NCBI GenBank assembly: GCA_020048895.1
Contig: JAIFLV010000050.1
Span: 1 to 32,469 of the forward strand
Length of the DNA stretch: 32,469 bases
Origin: Rhodoferax sp.
GTDB lineage: Bacteria; Pseudomonadota; Gammaproteobacteria; Burkholderiales; Burkholderiaceae_C
Direction of reading: 5' to 3'
Part shown: one piece after another, positions 23,745-32,469 of the stretch
How positions within the stretch are numbered: position 1 is the first letter of the stretch
Layout of the letters: each line of letters opens with the position of its first letter
Notes under the pieces: generated by a model
What the model saw: only the letters and a program-made list of their open reading frames with translations
Told to the model about the DNA's origin: nothing
Databases searched by the model: none
Program-made: the position numbers and the translations under genes

Positions 23745-25208
23745 GTGCAAGACAAGGCCCCGTCCGAGAAAAAAGTGATTCCCATCGTCCCTCAGGCTGC
23801 CGCGGAGCCGCCGGTCGCAGCGGGTGATGACGACGTCATGGTGTCGCTATACCAGGCGCAGAAAACCATTTACCCGCGCAGTGTCAGCGGGTTTTTCTCC
23901 AATTGGCGCTGGGTCATGGTGTGGATCACCCAGTTGGTGTTTTACGGCTTGCCGTGGCTGGAGTGGGGTCAACGCCAGGCGGTGCTGTTTGATCTGGGCG
24001 CGCGCCGCTTCTACATCTTTGGCCTGGTCTTGTACCCGCAGGATTTCATTTACCTCACGGGCTTGCTGGTTATTTCGGCCCTGTCGCTGTTCCTTTTCAC
24101 CGCAGTGGCCGGCCGCCTGTGGTGCGGCTATGCCTGCCCACAAACGGTTTATACCGAAATGTTCCTGTGGATGGAGAAGCTCACCGAAGGCGACCGGGCA
24201 GCGCGTATGCGGCGTGACGCCGGACCATGGAACGCTGAGAAAATCGCCCGCAAGTCGTCCAAGCACTTCCTGTGGCTGGCGGTGGCATTCTGGACCGGCT
24301 TTACGTTCGTTGGCTATTTCATTCCCATGCGCCAGATGAGCTCTGTGTTCATGACGGACCAGATGAGCGCGCTGGAAACGTTTTGGGTGTTCTTCTATGG
24401 CTTTGCTACCTACGGCAATGCCGGCTTTATGCGCGAGCAGGTGTGCAAGTACATGTGCCCCTATGCCCGCTTCCAGAGTGCCATGTTCGACAAGGACACG
24501 CTCATTGTGGCCTATGACAAAGAACGCGGTGAGCCACGCGGCGCCCGCTCCAAGAAGGCCGATCCGACAGCGCTCAACCTAGGTGCCTGCATCGACTGCA
24601 GTTTGTGCGTCCAGGTGTGCCCCACAGGGATTGACATACGCAACGGTCTGCAATACGAGTGCATTGGATGTGGGGCTTGCGCCGACGTATGTGACACCGT
24701 CATGGACAAGGTTGGCTACCCACGTGGTCTGGTCAAGTATTCCACCGAGAATGCAGTGGCACAGCACTGGACACGAGCGCAGACGTGGCGCCATGTATTG
24801 CGTCCCCGGGTGCTGATTTACTCCGCTATTTTGGGCTCTGTGGTGCTGGCAATGGTGGTCAGTCTGGCCACTCGCATTCCATTCAAGGTGGACGTGGTGC
24901 GCGACCGGGGCGTCTTGGCGCGCGAAGTGGAGGGCGGAAAAATAGAGAATGTGTTCCGACTGCAGGTGATGAATGCCACCGAGTCCACACAACGTTTCCG
25001 CATTACCGTACAGGGCATACCCGGTATGGTGATCATGTCGGACGCCGACGTGACGCTGGAGTCAACCCTGTCGCGCTGGGTGCCAGTGAATGTGCAAATC
25101 CCCTTTGGAGCTGCAGAGCCGGGCTCGCACCCCATTCACTTTGAAATCACCGCTCAGGATGTACCAGGAAAACTATCCGAGAAGGCTGTCTTTATCGTCC
25201 CGCGCTGA
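23745..25208 (+). CDS. ccoG: Cytochrome oxidase accessory protein CcoG (FixG/RdxA)
   Basis: 487 residues from GTG 23745, with AAGGA about 6 bases upstream. An N-terminal cytoplasmic part is followed by membrane helices near 55-72, 90-120, 175-195 and 208-225, and the conserved RLWCGYACPQTVYTEMF (124-140). Ferredoxin-like clusters are C282xxC285xxC288xxxC292P and C306xxC309xxC312xxxC316. After a last helix near 350-370, a periplasmic Ig-like domain ends the protein. CcoG reduces or handles copper for assembly of cbb3-type cytochrome oxidase. It usually sits beside ccoNOQP or ccoS; here it is alone, between slyD and the convergent upp, so the oxidase genes must lie elsewhere. Confidence 0.94.
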   Translation: MQDKAPSEKKVIPIVPQAAAEPPVAAGDDDVMVSLYQAQKTIYPRSVSGFFSNWRWVMVWITQLVFYGLPWLEWGQRQAVLFDLGARRFYIFGLVLYPQDFIYLTGLLVISALSLFLFTAVAGRLWCGYACPQTVYTEMFLWMEKLTEGDRAARMRRDAGPWNAEKIARKSSKHFLWLAVAFWTGFTFVGYFIPMRQMSSVFMTDQMSALETFWVFFYGFATYGNAGFMREQVCKYMCPYARFQSAMFDKDTLIVAYDKERGEPRGARSKKADPTALNLGACIDCSLCVQVCPTGIDIRNGLQYECIGCGACADVCDTVMDKVGYPRGLVKYSTENAVAQHWTRAQTWRHVLRPRVLIYSAILGSVVLAMVVSLATRIPFKVDVVRDRGVLAREVEGGKIENVFRLQVMNATESTQRFRITVQGIPGMVIMSDADVTLESTLSRWVPVNVQIPFGAAEPGSHPIHFEITAQDVPGKLSEKAVFIVPR

Positions 25209-25222
25209 GACCAGGTTCGGGT

Positions 25223-25876
25223 TTACTGGGTGCCAAAGATGCGGTCGCCGGCATCGCCCAGGCCGGGCAAAATGTACCCGTGGTCATTGAGTTCGCGGTC
25301 GATGGCGGCGGTATAGATCGGCACATCCGGGTGCAACTGGTGCATGGTGTTGATACCTTCGGGGCAGGTCAGCAGGCACAAAAACTTGATTGACTTGGGC
25401 GTGCACACTTTCAGGCGCGTCACTGCCGCAGCGGCTGAGTTGCCGGTGGCCAGCATCGGGTCGACCACAATCACATCGCGCTCTTCCATGTTCTTGGGCA
25501 TCTTGAAGTAGTACTCCACCGCCTGCAGCGTGGCCGGGTCGCGGTACAGGCCAATGTGCCCAACCCGCGCGCCCGGAACCACCGACAGCACCCCATCCAG
25601 AATGCCGTTGCCGGCGCGCAAGATGGACACAAACACCAGTTTCTTGCCGTCAATCATCTTGGCCGTCATTTTTTCCAGTGGTGTTTCAATCTGTACATCC
25701 TGCGTAGCCATATCGCGTGTGACTTCGTAGGCCATCATGCTGGAGAGCTCATTGAGCAGGCGTCGAAAGCTGTTGGTACTCGCCTCCTTTTTGCGCATCA
25801 AGGTCAGCTTGTGCTGTACCAGCGGGTGATCGATCAAGTGAACGTTGGCGCGGGCTTCTGGGTTGATAGGTGTCAT
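25223..25876 (-). CDS. upp: Uracil phosphoribosyltransferase
   Basis: 217 residues, slightly longer than the ~208-residue norm owing to a short N-terminal extension. Family signatures are [12 protein letters not shown] (17-28), [13 protein letters not shown], the PRPP-binding loop [15 protein letters not shown] and the C-terminal uracil-binding [15 protein letters not shown]. It converts uracil and PRPP to UMP in pyrimidine salvage. It is convergent with ccoG, with only 14 bp between stops. A gap of about 115 bp without features separates its start from the chemoreceptor gene behind it. Confidence 0.96.
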   Translation of the reverse strand: MTPINPEARANVHLIDHPLVQHKLTLMRKKEASTNSFRRLLNELSSMMAYEVTRDMATQDVQIETPLEKMTAKMIDGKKLVFVSILRAGNGILDGVLSVVPGARVGHIGLYRDPATLQAVEYYFKMPKNMEERDVIVVDPMLATGNSAAAAVTRLKVCTPKSIKFLCLLTCPEGINTMHQLHPDVPIYTAAIDRELNDHGYILPGLGDAGDRIFGTQ

Positions 25877-25990
25877 GGCAAAGTATGTGAAAGATTGGAA
25901 GACCTACTCATTGGGAGTCTGCCAAACTCTAACGCAATTTTGCGCCTCCAGGCCGTAGCGCTGAATTACGATATTTGCTAACTTCAAGCC

Positions 25991-27547
25991 CTACCGCAGC
26001 CTGAACACCGCCACAACCTCCACCAGATCATGTGCCTGTGACTTCAGGCTGCTGGCCGCTGCAGCCATTTGTTCGACCAAGGCTGCATTTTGCTGGGTTA
26101 CCTGGTCCATCGACGATACCGCTTCCCCGACCTGTGAGACGCCGGCGCTTTGCTCGCCGCTAGCGGCGCTGATTTCACCCATGATGTCGGTCACCCGGCG
26201 AATGCTGCTTACTACTTCGGTCATGGTGCTGCCGGCCTGATCCACCAGCGCCGTGCCTTGCTCGACCCGCTGCACGCTGTCGCTGATGAGGGTCTTGATT
26301 TCTTTGGCCGCCGCGGCCGAGCGTCCGGCCAGCGAGCGCACCTCACTGGCCACCACCGCAAAGCCGCGTCCCTGCTCGCCAGCGCGTGCCGCTTCCACCG
26401 CCGCATTCAGTGCCAGAATGTTGGTCTGGAAAGCAATGCCGTCAATCACCCCAATGATGTCGGCAATCTTGCGCGAGCTGTCGTTGATGCCCTTCATGGT
26501 GTCGACCACCTGCGCAACCACTTCACCGCCTTGCACGGCCGTGCTGCTGGCAGCCTTGGCCAGCTGGTTGGCCTGGCGTGCGTTGTCGGCATTCTGGTGC
26601 ACGGTAGCGCTCAACTGCTCCATGCTGGCGGCCGTTTCCTGCAATGCGCTGGCTTGGCTTTCGGTGCGTGCGGACAGGTCGGTGTTGCCCTGGGCTATTT
26701 CGGCGCTGGCGGTGGCTACGCCCTCGGAGCCATCACGCACCTGGTGCACGATGGCCGCAAATTTGTCGCGCATCGATGCAATCGCTACCAGCAAGCTGGG
26801 CTCGTTCGGGTGTTTGAGCTCAATGGCGACCGCCAGATTGCCACCGGCGATGCGTTGCGTGACATCGGCAGCGTAAGCGGGCTCACCACCGAGCTGTTTC
26901 AAGATGCTGCGTGAAATCAGCAAGCCAATGCCCAGCATCAGCCCGATCAGAAGCAAACTGCCGATGGCAAAGCCGCTGGTGCGCTGAAGCATTGCTGCGT
27001 CCACCGTATCCACATAAACGCCCGTACCAATGACCCAGCCCCAGGGCGCAAAACCCTTGACGTAAGAGATCTTTGGCACCGGATCGGCTTTGCCGGGTTT
27101 GGGCCACATGTAGGGAACAAAGCCAGCTCCGTCGGCTTTCACCGTGTTGACCATGTCAACAAACAAACGCTTTCCGGCAGGATCCTTGTTGTCACTCAGG
27201 TCGGTGCCGTCGAGCTCGGGTTTTATCGCATGCATCAGCATTTTGGGTTGCATGTCGTTGATCCAGAAATATTCGTCACCGCTGTAGCGCAGCATCTTTA
27301 CTTCCGCCAGGGCGCGTTGCTTGGCTTCGGCCTCGGTAATCTTCCCGGAAGCCGCCATGTCCTGGTACTGCACCAGCAAGCCATGCGCCACTTCAACGGT
27401 TTGACGCACGCCATTTTGACGTTCCTCCAGAAGCAGCCTTCGTTCTGACACCAGGAAGATAGTGGCCAGAATGACGACGCCCAGCACCGCACTGAGCGTG
27501 ACCAGACCGAGTCGACGCGCGACTGACATGGACGATAGTTGGAGCAT
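25991..27547 (-). CDS. Methyl-accepting chemotaxis protein with single Cache sensor
   Basis: 518 residues from ATG 27547, two bases after the stop of the upstream GGDEF-EAL gene; the frame also opens at 27595. A membrane helix (about 13-33) is followed by a periplasmic single-Cache domain (about 35-190; [20 protein letters not shown] and [14 protein letters not shown] are typical) and a second helix (192-212). A QLGGEP linker with HAMP-like region and the signalling domain complete the chain. The signalling hairpin tip [20 protein letters not shown] is intact. There is no C-terminal NWETF-type pentapeptide, so it may rely on other receptors for adaptation. Single-Cache receptors of this type often sense small organic acids; the ligand here is unknown. 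Confidence 0.93.
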   Translation of the reverse strand: MLQLSSMSVARRLGLVTLSAVLGVVILATIFLVSERRLLLEERQNGVRQTVEVAHGLLVQYQDMAASGKITEAEAKQRALAEVKMLRYSGDEYFWINDMQPKMLMHAIKPELDGTDLSDNKDPAGKRLFVDMVNTVKADGAGFVPYMWPKPGKADPVPKISYVKGFAPWGWVIGTGVYVDTVDAAMLQRTSGFAIGSLLLIGLMLGIGLLISRSILKQLGGEPAYAADVTQRIAGGNLAVAIELKHPNEPSLLVAIASMRDKFAAIVHQVRDGSEGVATASAEIAQGNTDLSARTESQASALQETAASMEQLSATVHQNADNARQANQLAKAASSTAVQGGEVVAQVVDTMKGINDSSRKIADIIGVIDGIAFQTNILALNAAVEAARAGEQGRGFAVVASEVRSLAGRSAAAAKEIKTLISDSVQRVEQGTALVDQAGSTMTEVVSSIRRVTDIMGEISAASGEQSAGVSQVGEAVSSMDQVTQQNAALVEQMAAAASSLKSQAHDLVEVVAVFRLR

Positions 27548-27549
27548 TT

Positions 27550-30500
27550 TTATTGGCCTTGAGACGGGGAATCCGCGGTAGCGATCACGGGGCACACTTG
27601 TTCATCACTGGGATTAACAAAGGTTTCAAAACCCTGTAGCGGCAAGGGTTGGCTAAAGAGATAACCCTGGAAGGCATGGCAGCCACTGCTCTCCAGGAAA
27701 TCACGCTGCCCCTGCGTCTCCACGCCTTCGGCAATGACCGCCAGTCGCATGCTGTTGCCCAGGGCCACCACGGTGCGGGCGATGGCTGCGTCGTTGGGGT
27801 CGGTCAGGATGTCGCGCACGAACGACTGGTCAATCTTGAGCTGGTCCAAAGGCAGACGCTTCAGGTAGGCCAAAGACGAGTAGCCCGTGCCGAAATCATC
27901 GAGCGAAAAGCAGATGCCATGCGCTTTGAGCGCATGCATGGTGGCGATCATGCCCTCGGTGTTGTCCAGCAGCAAACTCTCAGTCAACTCGAGCTTGAGG
28001 CGCTGTGGTGGCGCACCGGTGTCTCCTACCAGGGCCAACAAGTTCTCCACAAAATCGGGTTGCTTGAATTGGTGCGCGCTGACATTCACGGCCAGGCAGA
28101 GGTGCTCCATGACACTGCTCTGCGACCACCTGGCAAGTTGGGCGCAGGCTGTCTTCAACACCCAGTCGCCCAGCGGGACGATCAGCCCGGTCTCTTCTGC
28201 CAGTGGAATAAATTCCGCAGGCGACACCAGTCCGCGCCGGGGGTGTTGCCAGCGCACCAGTGCCTCGGCCCCGATCACGCTGTCGCTGGAGTCGACCTGA
28301 GGCTGATAGTGCAACAGCAGTTGGTGTTGGTCGATGGCCGCCCGCAAGTCGGACTCCAGATCGGAGCGCGCCTTTACCGACGCGTGCATTTCCGGGTCAA
28401 AGAAGCGTAGGGTGTTGCGGCCCGCTTTCTTGGCCTGGTACATCGCAGTATCGGCCCGCATCATCAGTTCTTCGCAAGACAGCGTCTGCTGGCGAAACAG
28501 GGTGAGCCCGATGCTGGCTGAGCAGCTGTGGCTTCGTGCCCCCGGCGCATCACCCATGGTCACTTTCAAGGTGTAGGGGTGGCCCAGCTGCTTCAGTACT
28601 TTTCTGGCAATGGCCTCGGTCTGCACCGCTGCCGTATCACCTTCGTCGAGGTCTTCCAGAATCACGACAAACTCATCACCACCCAAACGCGCCACGGTAT
28701 CGCCATCGCGTATGCAGAGCTTGAGCCGCGAGGCTACTTCTATCAACAGCTGGTCGCCCACTGCATGACCCAGGCTGTCGTTCAGCGTCTTGAATCCATC
28801 CATGTCGATCAGCATCAATGCGCCGTGGCGGGCATGGCGCTGGCTGCGGGCCAGGGCACGCTCCAGCCGGTCGAGCATCAGGCTGCGATTGGGCAGGTCG
28901 GTCAGCGCGTCAAAGGACGCCAGATGCTCGATCTTTTCCTGCGCCGCCTTGCGCAGCGTAATGTCCGTGAAAGTGCCCACATAGTTGCATACAAAGCCCT
29001 CACTGCTGCGCACTGAAGCTACGCTGAGCCACTCCGGGTAGGCTTCTCCGTTCTTGCGCCGATTCCAGATTTCGCCCGACCATGTGCCGGTACTGACAAT
29101 GCTTTGCCACATTGCGATGTAAAAGGCATCGTCCTGTCGCCCCGATTTCAGAATCCGCGGATTCTGCCCCAGCACTTCTTCGGCGCTGTAGCCGGTGATT
29201 GCGGTGAATGCCTGGTTTACCCGCAGAATGACCCCATCGGCATCGGTAACCATCTTCCCCTCGGGCGACTCGAAAGCGGTTGCGGCCACGCGGCTGCTCT
29301 GTTCGGCCTGCTTGCGCTCGGTAATGTCCAGCACAATGCCCAGGTAGCGCTCGACCAGCCCCTCCACGTTGATCACCGGATAGCCTCGCGTCAGATGCCA
29401 GCGCTCCTGTCCGTCCACTTGCAACCGGTATTCCAGCTCAAACTTGCGGCCAGACTCGGCGGCCTCGCGGATCTGCTTGTGTACCTTGTTCCGGTCATCT
29501 TCGTCCACGGTATCTTTCCAGATCGCTTTGACCGTGTCGTGCCGACGCGCTGAGTCACCGTGCAGCCGCCAGAGCTGGTCAGACCAGGTGTTGACCCTGG
29601 TGCGCAGATTCCACTCCCACGTGCCCGCATCCGACGCTTGCAGCACCAGGCGCAACCACTCCTGCTGCTTCTTTTGCCCCCGGTCCAGCTCTTCTGCAGC
29701 CCGGTGTTTCGCACGCTTTGCATTGCGATGCAGGGTGCGGGTAAGTACCAGGGCCAGCAAACTCAGTACTACGCTTAGCAGCAAGCCTACGCTGGCGACC
29801 ATCTGTGGTTTTTGTCGTACTGCGGCTGCGCCAAAGTCTGGCAATGCCCGAACAAACAGGGTCCAGGTGTGGCCCCCAAAATCGATGTGCCGCTCCTGAG
29901 AAAACTGCGCCACCCAGGCGGCATTGAGCGCCATATCACCATCCGAATCGTAGAGAAATCGCTCTTCCAGCCTACGTGTTCCATCAAATAGTTCAACATC
30001 CATGTTGTGAAAGCCATGCGGGAAAAGGTGCTGCATCAGGAGCGGCAGGCGAAATGGTGCGTCGATCCATCCAGCGAAAGCCTGACGTCGTGTTTCGGTG
30101 GTGGTCGGCGTTGTGGTGCCTTTGTATAGCGGCACGTACATCACAAAACCGGGCACCGTGGCGCCAGCATCTTGCACCAGCTTCAGCTTGGCGGAAATGG
30201 TGGCCTCGCCGGTATCGCGGGCGCGCTCGATCGCCACGCGCTCGACCTCAATGGTCAGCGGGTCAAAGCCCAGCGCCCTGCGGTTGATCTCGTCAAGGGG
30301 TTCTATGTAAGTCAGGGGTGCATAAAGTGCTCGCTCGCCAGGGGGGTACACCTGGTACAGCGAAAAACCTTCGCTACGCAAACGGGCCACATGCGCCGGG
30401 AGTTGTGTGGCTTTTACCACCGGGTGATAGGCGACACCCGGAAAACCAGAGTCGTAGCCGTGGAGCTGCACGGCCTCGAAATAGCGACGAAATTCACTCC

Positions 30501-30798
30501 TTGTAATTTCACTGGAGGCACCGAACAGGCCGGCAAAGCCTTTCAGCACCAGTGCATGCGAGGCAAGATGGGTAGCAATCGTGTGCTCAAGGTCTGTGAC
30601 CGTATGCTCAAAAGAATCCCGCAATTCCCGGTCGGCATCCAGGCGGGCACTGCTCCAGAACCCGGCGGTGGTCAGCAGAGAAACTACCAACACCAGCAAT
30701 GGCCAAAATGCCGGACGATGCCAAACTTTTGACGCCGCCGTGTCCAGCGCCGGGTGGTCGGCACTGGTGGGCGGATCGTAAAGAAGCTCGGCGTTCAT
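27550..30798 (-). CDS. CHASE-PAS-PAS-GGDEF-EAL c-di-GMP enzyme
   Basis: 1082 residues. A membrane helix (about 31-50) precedes a periplasmic CHASE domain (about 75-310; [20 protein letters not shown] and GVAYHPVV are typical), with a second helix at 333-353. Two PAS domains follow (about 380-495 and 505-620). The cyclase signature GGDEF (706-710) is intact, with an inhibitory RDGD site five residues before it. The EAL domain is complete ([37 protein letters not shown]). It lies between two chemoreceptor genes on the same strand, with gaps of 46 and 2 bp, so all three are probably one operon. From the second PAS onward it is strongly similar to the 13880-16513 protein, but the sensor halves differ. 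Confidence 0.94.
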   Translation of the reverse strand: MNAELLYDPPTSADHPALDTAASKVWHRPAFWPLLVLVVSLLTTAGFWSSARLDADRELRDSFEHTVTDLEHTIATHLASHALVLKGFAGLFGASSEITRSEFRRYFEAVQLHGYDSGFPGVAYHPVVKATQLPAHVARLRSEGFSLYQVYPPGERALYAPLTYIEPLDEINRRALGFDPLTIEVERVAIERARDTGEATISAKLKLVQDAGATVPGFVMYVPLYKGTTTPTTTETRRQAFAGWIDAPFRLPLLMQHLFPHGFHNMDVELFDGTRRLEERFLYDSDGDMALNAAWVAQFSQERHIDFGGHTWTLFVRALPDFGAAAVRQKPQMVASVGLLLSVVLSLLALVLTRTLHRNAKRAKHRAAEELDRGQKKQQEWLRLVLQASDAGTWEWNLRTRVNTWSDQLWRLHGDSARRHDTVKAIWKDTVDEDDRNKVHKQIREAAESGRKFELEYRLQVDGQERWHLTRGYPVINVEGLVERYLGIVLDITERKQAEQSSRVAATAFESPEGKMVTDADGVILRVNQAFTAITGYSAEEVLGQNPRILKSGRQDDAFYIAMWQSIVSTGTWSGEIWNRRKNGEAYPEWLSVASVRSSEGFVCNYVGTFTDITLRKAAQEKIEHLASFDALTDLPNRSLMLDRLERALARSQRHARHGALMLIDMDGFKTLNDSLGHAVGDQLLIEVASRLKLCIRDGDTVARLGGDEFVVILEDLDEGDTAAVQTEAIARKVLKQLGHPYTLKVTMGDAPGARSHSCSASIGLTLFRQQTLSCEELMMRADTAMYQAKKAGRNTLRFFDPEMHASVKARSDLESDLRAAIDQHQLLLHYQPQVDSSDSVIGAEALVRWQHPRRGLVSPAEFIPLAEETGLIVPLGDWVLKTACAQLARWSQSSVMEHLCLAVNVSAHQFKQPDFVENLLALVGDTGAPPQRLKLELTESLLLDNTEGMIATMHALKAHGICFSLDDFGTGYSSLAYLKRLPLDQLKIDQSFVRDILTDPNDAAIARTVVALGNSMRLAVIAEGVETQGQRDFLESSGCHAFQGYLFSQPLPLQGFETFVNPSDEQVCPVIATADSPSQGQ

Positions 30799-30844
30799 GG
30801 GTGTGCGGTCGGTGCGTGATGCGTTGGCGGTAGCGGCTTTAGCG

Positions 30845-32350
30845 CTAGACCCTGAAGAACGTCATGGTGCGTTGCAACTGCTCGGCCTGGCTGCTCATCT
30901 CCTCGGATGTCGCGGCCAGCTCTTCGGCGCTCGACGCGTTTTGCTGCGTGGTCTGGTTCAACTGGCCCACCGCAGAGTTGATCTGACCGACTCCCGAGGA
31001 CTGCTCGCTCGAAGCTGCGGATATATCTTGCACCAGGTCGGCGGTCTTTCGAATGGCAGGCACCATCTGCTCGAGCAGCTTGCCCGCTTTTTCGGCCAGA
31101 TCCACGCTGCTCGTGGCCACTTCGCCAATCTCTTGTGCGGCCACCTGGCTGCGTTCTGCCAGCTTGCGCACTTCAGCGGCTACCACCGCAAAGCCCTTGC
31201 CATGCTCACCAGCGCGTGCCGCTTCAATCGCAGCGTTCAGTGCCAGCAGATTCGTTTGTGCAGCAATGTCGTCAATGATGCTGATCTTCTTGGCAATCTG
31301 CATCATTGCGGCCACCGTGGCTTTGACGGATTCACCACCGTCGGCGGCGTCTTGCGCAGCTTTGGAGGCCATGCCTTCAGTCACCTTGGCGTTTTCGGTA
31401 TTCTGGGCAATGGAGGATGTCATCTGCTCAATGGAAGCAGAGGTTTCTTCCACACCGGCAGCTTGTTCGCTGGCAGCTTGCGATAAAGCCTGCGCCGTGG
31501 CACTCACCTCTTCAGACGCACTGGCCAGCGCTTGCGCGCCACCGTTCACGTCGGCCACCACTTGAGAGAGCTTGCCCACCATCTGCTTCATGGAGTACAG
31601 CAGGCTGGACTTGTCCTTGGGATGGGTTTCCACCTTCATGGTCAGGTCGCCTTCAGACAGGCGCACCACCATGTCGCGGGCGTAGTCGGGTTCGCCACCG
31701 AGTTGCTGGGTGATGCTGCGTATGATCCACCAGGCCACCAGCACAGACAAAAATGCGGCGATCCCGGTCAAGGTCAATACCAGGCTCTGACCGCCCTCGG
31801 CGACATCATCGGCATGTTTGCCGGACTCGTCCATCAACTTCGACTGGAACACGATCAAATCGCCAACCGCTTTCAGGTACGCTCCTTGGGTAACGCGCAC
31901 TTTGGTCACGAGCACGTCCACCGCCTCGTCCTTCTTACCTGCCTTGAAGAGCTCGAGTACCTGGTTCTGGTCTGCCACCGAAATCTTGCGCGCCTCCATC
32001 GCCTTGGCAAACACCCTGCGTCCCTCGTCAGAGGTAATCAGCTTGTCGAGTTTGTCAAACAACTCACCGGTTTTCTTGCGCGCCTCCATCAAGCGGTCGA
32101 TCTCCATTTGCGCATCTTCCGGTGACTTCACCAGCATGGCGTTGCGGATCGCGCGCGCCGTGATGTTGATCTGATCCACCGCATCGTTGGCGATCACCGT
32201 TTTTGGAAACTTGTCGCTCACCATGTCTTCAATCTCGGTGTTCAGCGAACCAAAGCGCAGATAACTGACCGAAGCCAACGCCACCATGAAGGCCATCACT
32301 GCCGCGAAACCCAGGCCCAGACGAACAGCCAGCTTCATATTGGCAAACAT
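30845..32350 (-). CDS. Methyl-accepting chemotaxis protein with four-helix-bundle sensor
   Basis: 501 residues from ATG 32350, with AGGAGA about six bases upstream. A first membrane helix (about 9-31) is followed by a periplasmic helical domain of the 4HB_MCP type (about 35-185; [23 protein letters not shown]) and a second helix (about 188-211). [21 protein letters not shown] is the HAMP region. The signalling domain has the conserved tip [20 protein letters not shown]. The protein ends in FFRV with no receptor-tethering pentapeptide. It is the first gene of a probable three-gene operon ending with a second chemoreceptor. The ligand is unknown. Confidence 0.94.
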   Translation of the reverse strand: MFANMKLAVRLGLGFAAVMAFMVALASVSYLRFGSLNTEIEDMVSDKFPKTVIANDAVDQINITARAIRNAMLVKSPEDAQMEIDRLMEARKKTGELFDKLDKLITSDEGRRVFAKAMEARKISVADQNQVLELFKAGKKDEAVDVLVTKVRVTQGAYLKAVGDLIVFQSKLMDESGKHADDVAEGGQSLVLTLTGIAAFLSVLVAWWIIRSITQQLGGEPDYARDMVVRLSEGDLTMKVETHPKDKSSLLYSMKQMVGKLSQVVADVNGGAQALASASEEVSATAQALSQAASEQAAGVEETSASIEQMTSSIAQNTENAKVTEGMASKAAQDAADGGESVKATVAAMMQIAKKISIIDDIAAQTNLLALNAAIEAARAGEHGKGFAVVAAEVRKLAERSQVAAQEIGEVATSSVDLAEKAGKLLEQMVPAIRKTADLVQDISAASSEQSSGVGQINSAVGQLNQTTQQNASSAEELAATSEEMSSQAEQLQRTMTFFRV

Positions 32351-32368
32351 TTCAGTCTCCTAAAAACC

Positions 32369-32427
32369 AAGAAAAAGTGGCTCCAGCGCTTATGGTGTGT
32401 GCGTGAGCAGCTATCAAAAGCAGAGCG
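32369..32427 (-). repeat. Dispersed ~59-bp repeat, copy upstream of the chemoreceptor operon
   Basis: On the minus strand the core GATAGCTGCTCACGCACA is identical to the 18957-19015 copy over 18 bases. After two changes CCATAAGCGC is identical for ten more. It lies 19 bp upstream of the chemoreceptor start, in the expected promoter or leader region, so it could affect expression of the operon. Confidence 0.85.
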
Positions 32428-32469
32428 TTGTTGGGAGTTAACCCACTACCGCCACATCGGTGGCTTGTG

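Noticed and set aside
24272..24517. 81-residue cysteine-containing plus-strand frame within ccoG
   Set aside because: It is an out-of-frame shadow of CcoG, whose own frame carries the conserved iron-sulphur motifs.

Overview
This window looks like a chromosomal segment of a GC-rich betaproteobacterium of the Burkholderiales, most likely Comamonadaceae (Rhodoferax/Polaromonas-like). I infer this from protein character (mfd divergent from ispD-ispF, relA, slyD, ccoG, bdhA, abundant PAS-GGDEF-EAL proteins and chemoreceptors) and from an intergenic repeat family with the core GATAGCTGCT...CGCA...TTCCATAAGCGC, which I associate from memory with this family. No rRNA, tRNA, CRISPR array or insertion sequence was seen.

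Layout. (1) 1-2683, accessory, minus strand: the 5' part of a type III modification methyltransferase running off the left edge, a VapBC toxin-antitoxin pair, and a RIO-type protein kinase. (2) 2865-5164, minus strand: a cobalamin-binding protein with the W-x9-EH signature of light-sensing B12 proteins, overlapping a soluble PAS-like histidine kinase; together a candidate B12/light sensory pair. (3) 5186-8951, island-like: a degraded coding remnant, two small unknown genes, an AT-rich HNH-nuclease gene, a PIN/ribbon-helix-helix toxin-antitoxin cassette bracketed by direct repeats, and HigBA. (4) 9003-13889, core: mfd on the minus strand, divergent from ispD and ispF, two enzymes of the MEP isoprenoid pathway. 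(5) 13880-18935: a 5TM-PAS-PAS-GGDEF-EAL c-di-GMP enzyme overlapping ispF, followed one base later by a Ser/Thr kinase-HDOD-GAF fusion. (6) 19014-25876, core metabolism and stress: 3-hydroxybutyrate dehydrogenase divergent from an alpha/beta hydrolase, then relA, a SlyD-like isomerase and ccoG, convergent with upp. (7) 25991-32350, minus strand: a tight run of chemoreceptor, CHASE-PAS-PAS-GGDEF-EAL protein and Cache chemoreceptor, which couples chemotaxis and c-di-GMP signalling.

The most unusual signals are the B12-binding protein/histidine kinase pair, the kinase-HDOD-GAF protein coupled to a c-di-GMP enzyme, the HNH-containing AT-rich island, and a ~59-bp dispersed repeat. The repeat has four full-length or near full-length copies, a diverged pair and a half copy here. 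It lies inside coding sequence (vapB N-terminus, vapC C-terminus, probably ispD) and brackets a toxin-antitoxin cassette. All alignments and domain calls were made by eye without database searches.
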